A DNA stretch of 64,000 bases from Liolophura sinensis (Eukaryota > Mollusca > Polyplacophora > Chitonida > Chitonidae), in the NCBI RefSeq assembly GCF_032854445.1, contig NC_088303.1, positions 6,455,501 through 6,519,500 of the forward strand. Reading direction: 5' to 3'. The position numbers and the translations under genes are program-made. This document shows, one piece after another, positions 56,401-64,000 of the stretch. The notes under the pieces were generated by a model. It worked only from the letters and a program-made list of their open reading frames with translations, was not told the origin of the DNA and ran no database searches. Within the stretch, counting starts at the first letter, position 1. The number at the start of each line of letters is the position of its first letter.

Positions 56401-59400
56401 TATAAACATCTGTTTGTTTGTGTTTTTCCAGGGTAGTGGCAAGAAATCAGGGTCTGATTTCAAACCCAGCGATGCAGTCTCCTCGAAACCTGTCCGAGCA
56501 TCTGCGACTCCATCTAAAAAACGAATCACACCTCAGTCTCTGCCTATTGGCTCCATGCCTAAGTTCTATATTGATGATAGTGACAGTTCTGTTCAGTCTA
56601 GGGATTCCAAAGATACCACAACAAGTCGACGGGGAAAGCTGTCTATCATTCCCAAACCTCCCCAACCTGTCAAACAGAAATCAAAAATAATAAAGGGCAA
56701 AGATCAACCAAAGCAAGAAATACCAATAAAACCAACTGTCAAGCCAGCGAAGAAACTGTCATCGGTTAAGAAAGTCAGGGATAAAAAGAACGTGGCATCA
56801 AAAACAAAAACCAAGGAGACCGGTCCTTCTGGCAGGAAAGTCACAAGACTTAAGGAAAAGGGAGCAACCAATGTGAGGAAAAAAAGACGAGCAACTCTGT
56901 CAAAGAACTATGCAGAAGATGTGGATGATGACCTGGATAGTGTTGATGATCTGGAGGTTCTCAAGCACAGCAAGAAGACTTCACTGATGAAAAAAGGTCG
57001 CGACAAGAGATCAGAAAGTCGACGCAAAATTGTGGCTGCATCCCTTGCCAAAATGGCAGCATCTAAGAAACTGTCCAACATTAAGAGGAAGAAGCAGCAG
57101 AGTAAGAAGGCAAAAGCCGAGGTCAATATGGATGCGTCTTCAGCAATTGCTAGGAAGGCAAGACAGGCTAAGGCGGCTAAAGTCAGGGAGAGCATTGAAA
57201 GCCAACAATCACGACATTCTAATGTCAAATCAAGCGCTTCAAGTCCTAGACGCCGTGGCAGGCCCAGATGTGAGTACCAGTTCAAAACTTTATTCTGAAT
57301 GAAAATAGATTTTAAAAAAATAGGCGTTTGCACAAAATTCATAGGGTTTTCAGTTGTCAGTGACAATATTGCTACACTAGAGATTGCAACAACAGAGAGT
57401 AATGGAATAAGGTTGTCTCCAAGCCATGAAATTTGAGGCAAGCTATCACACTCCTATCCAGAATGCACTCCTCAGATAAAGTTCCTGGAGGTGTGATAGT
57501 AAAGTCACACCCAACAAAATGAAATGTCTGAGAGAATGAATTTAGATGTGCTAAGCAAACTCCTGTTCTATGCAAGGGTGTGCCAGTTACTTTCCTGCTC
57601 AAAAACAAAAACGAAGTGACAAGAATTTGTGAGCAGAATATGATGGTTTAAGGCTGGTTATTGTTCATAGGTATGTGTAATTTTCAACTCATAGATAGTT
57701 CAATTGGATGAGAGGTTTTCTGAGAAAACCCTGGTTTCCTGTACTTGGTATTTAATGACAGAAATAAATGTAGCCTTGAACAGGGTCTTTGGCGTGAACC
57801 ACCAAAGAGATAGTGTATATATTGCGAGGGCAAATGAATGAGGATTTAATAACTCATTCTCATTTCTCAGCAGGCCCTAATTCAGAGCGCCAGTTTGTCT
57901 ACATGACGCAGTCAAACTCCAATCTATCCACACATCTTTATGAGGTCTCTCACCAACCACTTGTAGTTATTCCCCCTTACAAATGTAAAGAGTTGGCTTG
58001 ACTTATAATGTACCTGTCCGTAGGTGTGTGTAGGTGTTCATGTGTGGTGTAATCATGTCAGCAAGGAAAGCATACTTTTCAGATATGCTTAACAATGTAC
58101 CTCTATTCAAGATCATTTTCAGTTGTTCGTTATACTAAATTAATTGTTATGAGCGTAGCACTTGGGTTTAACTGTGTAGCATAAGTGTGCATGTATATGG
58201 GTGTATAGGTTTTTCGCTAGGTTTTCCGTCCCGTAAATGGACCCATTCCCCCGACAAAGCTATCAAAAATTCCTCCTGAGACATACAAAATAAGTGAACA
58301 AAAGAGTCGAATATTTGAAACCTTTTACGTATATGCTGACAGTAATAAATAGTTAAAGCACTCAAACAAGCCTATCTGCACATTCGCGAAACTCCTGGGT
58401 ATACATTCACCATTCCTAAATCTGTCATCCTGTATCTATTTTTAGCATCTTTGTGTCCTTGACCTATGACGAAATACAAAACCTATAACCTATGACGGAA
58501 AGTGTGGGCATCACTCATGGTCACGCATGTTCCAGCATAATAACTAAAGGATGTCTAACCTCTCTCACAAAAATTATATTTGCAAAATTAGAAAGCGGGA
58601 CTTAGAGGGCTGTCATGAAGTAACTATTGTATTTAAATAGGCAAAACCCCAAGATAGAGAACCACAGGCCTCCACATCTTCCGACACTGCGGAGTTTGAA
58701 TCTTTATCAATCAGACGTGGGAAACTCGGACATATCTATAGTGTCTGTCAGGATCTTTTTCTTGCATTGTGAAAATACCTGTAAATAATATGTATATATA
58801 TATTTGAAATATGGAACCTTCATTAAATATTAACCTACCAACTTAATAATTGGAAAAACTCGGCGAAGTGTTCGGGCAGAAATACGAGTAGACCTCTTCA
58901 CATAAAATGAAGTTGGGTAGACTTACATACAGTGTCTGTGTGTAGATCAGGCGCTTTTTACTTTCTATACGTGAACAGATAAACAACGTTGACATTTGCA
59001 CTGATTTGTCAGTTTTGCTAGTTTTAATGGTACAAAAAGGAGTTTAAGTGCTATGTTAAGCTATAAAAATAGTCCACATTTTAAAATATATTGGCCTGTA
59101 ATGGTATAGAGTAAGATTGTGTATATACTGAAAGAAAGATCACAAAGCTGAAATAAATCTAAAGTACAACGTGAAAACACTTAATCAATCAGTTAATCAA
59201 GGAATCGTATCTATACCTGTAGATACGAGTCTGAATCCTTACTGTAAGCAAAGTACGTAGAGGTGAATTCAGTAAATGAGCTCCTCTCTATCCCTGGGCA
59301 TTCTTCAGTTTACAAAAAAAAACGGTTGGATGTGCAAAGTGCATTCAACTTGCAATTAAAAAAACAGAAAGAAAGGGGACGAATCATGAATGAAAGTATG

Positions 59401-62116
59401 CTGTAAACTAATGGGTAAGGTTTTCCAGCTGACACAGGAAGCCAGCGAAAGTGTAAAGGAGGAAAACAGAAGGAAAATTCTTTTCAAGAATATATGCTGT
59501 TTACTCATCAGAAAAATTTAGCTTACACCAGTACTGTGTCTGAATTAGGCGATCTGATTGAAGACATTGTTATCACTTTGTCAATTCCCAGTAGTGAAAA
59601 CTATCAGTCTCACCAAATTAATGAAGAAGTTTTCATTAACACTGGATAAATATATAGAGGAGAGTGATGTGGGAGAATGGTGACAGGCCGAAGCGTTTAC
59701 AGTGCTGGCAGATGGAGCTATGTATACGACACAAACAGAACAACTTGTAATTCTCAGGCGGATGGTTAATTATGTGGAGGGGAAATCCTGGAGCAGAGCA
59801 CCTTATTGTGGAATTCCTTGTGAACGGATCAATGCATCATACCTTTATGATCAAATCAAACAGGTGCTGGCAAGGAAAGGCATTAACATCACTAATCTCT
59901 GATTTGTTGGGTTAGATGGGACAAACGAAATGTCGGGAGCCAAGGGTGGACTGCATCAAATGTTTAAAACACGCTTCGCCGTACACTAAATACATTAATT
60001 GTAGGTGTCACCAAATGGCACTGATATTTATTCACCTTATGAAGACTTACCATGGCATACATTTCATGGATACAACCCTTATGACTTTTGGCAGCGTTTT
60101 TTGTTCAATCACTCTCGAAAAGCCATATGGATTGATCATGCCATCCACAACTCGATGGCTGTCCCGAGTATGGTGTATGATGGAAGTTCAGAAGGCCTTT
60201 GACACAACTGAAGTTCTTCTGAGATTTGGCATACCCCAAAACCTTCCACAAAATAAATCAGAAAGGTTATTGCATGGTACAACCGAGCTAAAGTCTCTGC
60301 TAGAAGAATATGCTGCACCAAAGCATGATATCTACCAGAACGATTCAACCGTTCCAGAGAGCCAAATATCAGTTCAACCACACGTAGATAGAGTCGAAGC
60401 TATGTCTGAGGTGTCGGAAAGTCAAAAACAGACGAAGAAAGAGGCCTTACTGGATCAGGATAAGTATACGCACTGGAAGTTTTTTATTTGACATCCATAA
60501 GCTGGATTTGGAGATGCAATTTCCAAATTGTTTTTCACCTCCTGGTGCTTTCATACTTGATTCCAACAGGGATGGCATCTGTTGAAAGGGCATAAGCCTA
60601 CTAAACAACATCAAGTCCTGGTTTGCAAGGACGACTTAAACCTAAAAGCCTCAAAGCGCTTTTGCGCGTTGCTTCAAGTCGAAAAACGATGTCACATGAG
60701 GACTGGGATACGATCATTGATAAGTTTAAAGTCTGTTTAGTCAGGAAAATAGAATTTGAGAGAACTGGAAACCGACTGTTAATTAATGAGATACATTTTA
60801 TATTCAACTGCTAGCCGACTATTGGCTGTCTACCTCCTCTCATAATAAGCCAGAGTTTTCATATCAAGCGTTCGGCCATTATGCATGGCCTGCACTTTGA
60901 CGTAGCTTCTGTGTAAAATTGAATTACACTTGAAATAGTTACCATACAGGCATTCTAATGTGTAAGGAATAATAATGGTTGAAGTATTGGCTTATACATT
61001 TTGTGCTGTTTTATTTAAATTCTATACAATGATTTATATATATTATATACATTCATATACATATCTTCGCTGTAATATATACATAGATATATAGAGCCGC
61101 ATCTTTTAATACGGTAATTGAGCAATCAGGTTAAGAATACAAGAGTCCAGATAAACAAAAAAACGCACAATGTTTTCATAAAATATCGCGCAGGTTTTAC
61201 TAATTTTGACCCGTAGGTTTTTTTATTGGGATGCTGAAGTCCAGAACTTAAATAAGAAATTAAAAATGAGAAATAAAGATTTTATTGCTAATATCGCGCT
61301 GGTGGCAAAAATCTGCAAGAGGATAGGCCAAAATAAATCACATGAATAATCTCGCATTCTCCACTTTTGTGTCTCAATATTGTCATAAAATTTGGTGGTT
61401 TCAGAACAGGAGAGTTGACAATAGCAAAAACTGCACAAAGTATATATCTATTAACATTAATGCGAAATTTAAGCGGATGATTTCCAGTCCATGCATTGCG
61501 ATGGTCTAACCTCTAGGCCATAGGCAAACATGTGGCCTTTGATGTGCAGTCTCATTTTGTTTACCCAGGGCAGTGATCTTCATGCCGTCTTCACAAGGTA
61601 TTTTGTTGCAAAATTTGTTTGAGCTGCAAAGATGAGGGCCTACAATTTTTCAGCAAGCTGTTATAATATAGACGTATTTTTGTAGGTTTATTTCAGTAAG
61701 TTCACTGTAGGCCCTAGGCATAGCTTTTTGAGGGAAATAAATGTCTTTCAACAAAAGTGTATCGCATGTCCAGTAAAATTCGGAGCTAATGAAGCACCAG
61801 AAAAAATATGGAAGGTTGATTCCAAGTACTCTGCTACACTATTATTTTTATGACTTTTTTTTCCTAAAATTTTGCGAGATACCCCCCCCCCCTTGCACTC
61901 TCCCCCTTTGCAACCTCTTGTCCAAACACACTCAAAATTTATTGAGAAACCCTGTTGCATTTCTCAATACCTCTCTAAGGGGAAGGGCATAGCTGTTGTA
62001 TGAATATCTTATGGCCAACAGGTATCTATTTTAATACATTTCCATCCAGAAGTGTATGATACAGCTGTCATATATATATATATATATATATAATCCAGAA
62101 GTGTATGATACAGCTG

Positions 62117-62177
<61 letters not shown>

Positions 62178-63481
62178 CCAGAAGTGTATGATACAGTTGT
62201 CATAAATACATATATATATAATTTGTATATAAACGTGTACCATATTTGGTGTTTCTTTGCCTCTCCCCAGCTCTCAGTAGCACCCCTTCTAAGGAGAAAG
62301 CTGACACCCCTACACATTTCCCAGCCCCAGAGGATGGAGGCCATATTGTGGAGGTACCTACATTCTATCCCAGTGCTAAAGAGTTCCTGGACCCGCATCA
62401 GTACATAGCATCCATACGATGTCAGGCTGAGCCGTATGGGATGTGTAGAGTTGTACCCCCTGCCTCGTGGAAGGTGAGCTCAGTGTTACTAGGTGATGTT
62501 CACATATCGGAAACAGCCCTTGCCCACCAGTGTACTGAAGTACATTGCATGCATATGCCCAAATTTTCAAAATCTTGGACATTCTGAAATTTTCAGCTGT
62601 AACTAAGCAGTTGTATTTGTCAGTTGTTCTGTCTGTCAGTAGATCTGGCAAATTTTTGATATCTCATATCTTTTTAATAAGGCCTCCAGTGTAATTAGTA
62701 GTGCTAACAGAACATATGTTGGCCATCTTTACCACTTGCTACATGTAGTAATGCCTATTAGCATGGAGTAACATTTATGAATGAGTAATTAGCAGTAGCA
62801 CTGAACATTGCTGAAGTATGTTTTATGGCTTCTTTAATTTTCAGGTTTATATCTTGACTTTTCCAGAGATCAAAGTATTAATAAGCATTTCATTGTAATG
62901 TTTTAGAAATAAAATATGTTCACTCATCTAAATTTTCTGATTAATATTTTAAAATGAAAATGCGAGACTTCGTCTTAAAGTCTGTTCTTTCACAAAATGA
63001 AAGAAGAGTATTCTTCCTCCATAGATATAACTGACCGTGACGCCACACGTGGATGTAACTGACCGTGACACCACACGTGGATGCAACTGACCATGACACC
63101 ACACGTGGATGCAACTGACCATGACACCACACGTGGATGTAACTGACCGCGACACCACACGTGGATGTAACTGACCGCGACACCACACCTGGATGTAACT
63201 GACTGCGACACCACACATGGATGTAACTGACCAGGACACCACACATGTGGATATGACTGACCACAACACCACACATGTAAAAAAATTTTAAGTATGGCCA
63301 TAAACAACTGTCCAGCAAAATAAACGTTCATTTGGTTGTCTTTGTAATATTTGTGTTTTGCACCTATGTTGACATTGTCTTAATCATAATTTGCAATTTT
63401 GTATCTCCAGCCTGAGTGTAAGGTGAATGATGAGTTACGCTTCACCAGTCAGTTGCAGTACATCCACAAAATGCAAAACAG
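50291..63481 (+). CDS. JARID2: JARID2 (Jumonji/ARID-containing PRC2 cofactor), 5' half, eight coding exons
   Basis: JARID2 is a nuclear, catalytically inactive Jumonji protein that recruits and stimulates Polycomb repressive complex 2. Eight exons join in phase by GT-AG junctions; coding starts at 50323. Predicted protein, in order: RPKR start (29-38), ubiquitin-interaction motif [16 protein letters not shown] (48-63), AQRKFAQ with K140 (human K116, the PRC2-methylated EED-binding lysine), SPSTTPVK, then [13 protein letters not shown] (171-183; SUZ12-binding segment of human JARID2), a long low-complexity middle, a Lys-rich region with an RRRGRPR AT-hook, and the JmjN domain (SAKEFLDP...YGMCRVVPP). 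The chain then reads [11 protein letters not shown], as in human ([11 protein letters not shown]). The ARID, JmjC and zinc-finger parts lie beyond the right edge. The identification rests on exact domain order and motif matches. Confidence 0.93.
51239..51519 (+). CDS. JARID2: JARID2 coding exon 2: ubiquitin-interaction motif
   Basis: Acceptor attaccag, first codon [11 protein letters not shown] aligns with human DDSDGIPW. The helix [16 protein letters not shown] fits the UIM consensus better than the human form does. The UIM of mammalian JARID2 reads ubiquitylated H2A. A histidine run (THHHHQHHG) and Ser/Glu-rich tail follow. Donor gtgagc at 51520; ends with two bases of a Lys codon. Confidence 0.85.
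51694..51745 (-). repeat. SINE-A scrap in JARID2 intron 2
   Basis: tatttgattggtgtgttacg, then ccgtcttcaagaat: the extreme 3' end of SINE-A, minus orientation. Confidence 0.6.
52204..52355 (+). CDS. JARID2: JARID2 coding exon 3: EED- and SUZ12-binding motifs
   Basis: Acceptor gattggcag; the first base completes the Lys codon from exon 2. It encodes AQRKFAQ (K140) and [13 protein letters not shown], the most conserved N-terminal blocks of the family. Donor gtaagc at 52356 splits a Gly codon. Confidence 0.95.
52856..53046 (+). CDS. JARID2: JARID2 coding exon 4
   Basis: Acceptor ctgtttccag; GT completes Gly, then [17 protein letters not shown], matching human SPALPNSMVYFGSSQDE. A Ser/Asp-rich acidic tail follows. 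Donor gtgagt at 53047, phase 0. Confidence 0.9.
54011..55417 (+). CDS. JARID2: JARID2 coding exon 5, long form (short form ends at 54247)
   Basis: Acceptor tatctttgtag, phase 0. The first 79 codons are basic and Ser-rich (ARASAST, the RHQRSPSKS stretch) and end at a good donor, gtgaga at 54248. The frame stays open for another ~400 codons, Cys/Pro-rich and unlike the rest, to a TGA at 55454-55456. A weaker donor (gag|gtatcc, 55418) near that stop is also in phase 0, so both forms join exon 6 in frame. Reading through to the stop would give a PRC2-binding protein of about 725 residues without JmjN, ARID or JmjC. Which form is used cannot be told from the sequence. Confidence 0.65.
56432..57269 (+). 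CDS. JARID2: JARID2 coding exon 6: basic region with AT-hook
   Basis: Acceptor gtttttccag, phase 0, beginning [10 protein letters not shown]. It contains [13 protein letters not shown], many Lys/Arg clusters, an acidic patch ([13 protein letters not shown]) and ends in RRRGRPR, an AT-hook-like DNA-binding motif. Donor gtgagt at 57270, leaving one base (T) of the next Ser codon. Confidence 0.85.
59480..60815 (+). pseudogene. hAT-type transposase remnant
   Basis: Pieces in several frames recall hAT-derived TTF/ZMYM6-like proteins: [20 protein letters not shown], then [35 protein letters not shown], and near the end MASVERA with NNIKSWFAR, the typical C-terminal dimerisation block (about 60571-60640). 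Stops at about 59647-59690, 59900 and 60590, and frame changes, break it. It lies in JARID2 intron 6 on the same strand. Terminal repeats were not found. Confidence 0.7.
62046..62205. repeat. TA microsatellite within a repeated 30-bp unit
   Basis: ccagaagtgtatgatacagc followed by tgtcatatata occurs three times (about 62046, 62093, 62177), separated by (AT)n runs, the longest about 55 bp. The poly-Tyr/Ile frames over it are artefacts. Confidence 0.9.
62271..62473 (+). CDS. JARID2: JARID2 coding exon 7: JmjN domain
   Basis: Acceptor ctctccccag; CT completes a Ser codon. After a Ser/Pro-rich lead, [19 protein letters not shown] and [13 protein letters not shown] match the JmjN domain (human IPVLRPSAKEFHDPLIYI, FGMCRVIPPPDW). 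Donor gtgagc at 62474, phase 0. Confidence 0.95.
63028..63272. repeat. 28-bp minisatellite in JARID2 intron 7
   Basis: About nine copies of gatgtaactgaccgtgacac-cacacgtg, with scattered changes (ccatgac, ccgcgac). Long frames across it in all minus phases follow from the repeat. Confidence 0.95.
63411..63481 (+). CDS. JARID2: JARID2 coding exon 8: end of JmjN, lead to ARID
   Basis: Acceptor gtatctccag; [20 protein letters not shown] aligns with human [20 protein letters not shown]. Ends with AG of an Arg codon; donor gtgagg at 63482. The next exon lies outside the window. Confidence 0.95.
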
Positions 63482-63576
63482 GTGAGGCAATACATAAAAC
63501 ACATTACTAGTACATGGACACTGCACATGCAACAGAGTAGTTCATGGAATGGGCTGGGCATGTATAATATCAACCC

Positions 63577-63826
63577 AACCATGTTTAATATGAGCCCACC
63601 CACATGAAATATGAGCCCACCCACATGAAATATGAGCCTACCCATGTGAAATATGAGCCCACCCCCATGAAATATGAGCCCACCCACATGAAATGAGCCC
63701 ACCGATGTTTAATATGAGCCCACCCATGTGAAATATGAGCCCACCCACATGAAATATGAGCCCACCCATATGTAATATGAGCCCACCCATATGTAATATG
63801 AGCCCACCTGTGTGTAATATGAGCCA
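63577..63826. repeat. 21-bp minisatellite in JARID2 intron 8
   Basis: About twelve copies of tgaaatatgagcccacccac-a, with variants (tgtttaatatg, tgtaatatg) and one shortened unit near 63690. Confidence 0.95.
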
Positions 63827-64000
63827 CTTGAGCGTACTGTAATTCTTCAACCTTTTCGTATGTTTGCTAGTGTTTATTCAGGCATATGGTGAAGGTATTA
63901 TTCTGTGTTGGTTGATAAAATTGTATTTTTGTGAAACCTTAACACTGGCCAATCCAACCAATGTAGTTTTGTCATAAATTCATAATTGCACTGAAAGTTG

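Larger units (their letters stand above)
57270..62270 (+). other. JARID2: JARID2 intron 6 (about 5 kb)
   Basis: Bounded by the exon 6 donor and an acceptor (gcctctccccag) whose phase matches. It holds a dead hAT-type transposase (59480-60815) and a TA microsatellite (62070-62176). An open stretch at 57813-58001 was not taken as an exon. Confidence 0.75.

Noticed and set aside
56908-57441. A 177-codon minus-strand frame opposite JARID2 exon 6
   Set aside because: Shadow of the Lys-rich coding exon; rich in Leu/Ser as expected for an antisense of AAG/TCA codons.
57813-58001. Possible extra JARID2 exon after a ctcag acceptor
   Set aside because: The exon 6 donor and exon 7 acceptor already match in phase, and this stretch has no similarity to the family.
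62031-62398. Minus-strand frame with a Tyr-Ile run
   Set aside because: Translation of the TA microsatellite.
62941-63331. Three minus-strand frames of 107-125 codons with [10 protein letters not shown]-type repeats
   Set aside because: Because 28 bp is not a multiple of three, the minisatellite stays open in all phases; it lies in an intron of JARID2 on the other strand.
63442-63850. Minus-strand frames with GGLIFHV repeats
   Set aside because: A product of the 21-bp minisatellite, which is a multiple of three; no start context or domain.

Overview
This is animal nuclear DNA: about 60% AT, intron-bearing genes, many short interspersed repeats, and no bacterial-style operons. The gene content (JARID2, membrane UGTs, a peptide-type GPCR) and the SINE families suggest a marine lophotrochozoan, such as a mollusc or brachiopod. 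The species cannot be fixed from the sequence alone.

Layout. (1) 0.5-1.8 kb: an intronless rhodopsin-type GPCR on the minus strand. (2) 2-12 kb: no gene seen, several copies of a tRNA-headed SINE (here SINE-A). (3) 12.3-16.5 kb: a decayed non-LTR retrotransposon on the minus strand (CCHC ORF1; ORF2 with endonuclease, reverse transcriptase and RNase H), between two TG/TATG microsatellites. (4) 18-48 kb: a UDP-glycosyltransferase (UGT) array on the minus strand. It has two nearly identical intact single-exon genes (18748-20304 and 26322-27878), a 5'-end relic (21931-22085), a tiny inverted relic (23875-23912), a broken third gene (45862-47324), and several copies of the shared flanking DNA. One flank copy carries an intact Tc1-type transposon (32516-34048). 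The array is full of SINE-A and a second SINE (SINE-B), with a piggyBac-like MITE, minisatellites and a recent 250-bp tandem duplication. (5) 49.6-63.5 kb: the 5' half of a JARID2 gene on the plus strand. Eight coding exons join in phase, and the gene runs off the right edge before its ARID and JmjC domains. Its introns hold a dead hAT-type transposase, a TA microsatellite and two minisatellites.

How the parts relate. The UGTs are predicted ER-membrane detoxification enzymes that arose by repeated segmental duplication. Shared and unshared insertions give an order: flank A/B duplication, SINE-B insertion into A, then the recent A/A' duplication; the Tc1 insertion affects only copy B'. The JARID2 exons encode the PRC2-facing N-terminus (ubiquitin-interaction motif, EED-binding lysine motif, SUZ12-binding segment) and the JmjN domain. 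No genuinely new system is evident. The best leads are an active-site Asp-to-Asn change inside a divergent patch of UGT copy 2, a 1.2-kb open extension of a JARID2 exon, and a GPCR lacking the usual TM3-ECL2 cysteine pair.
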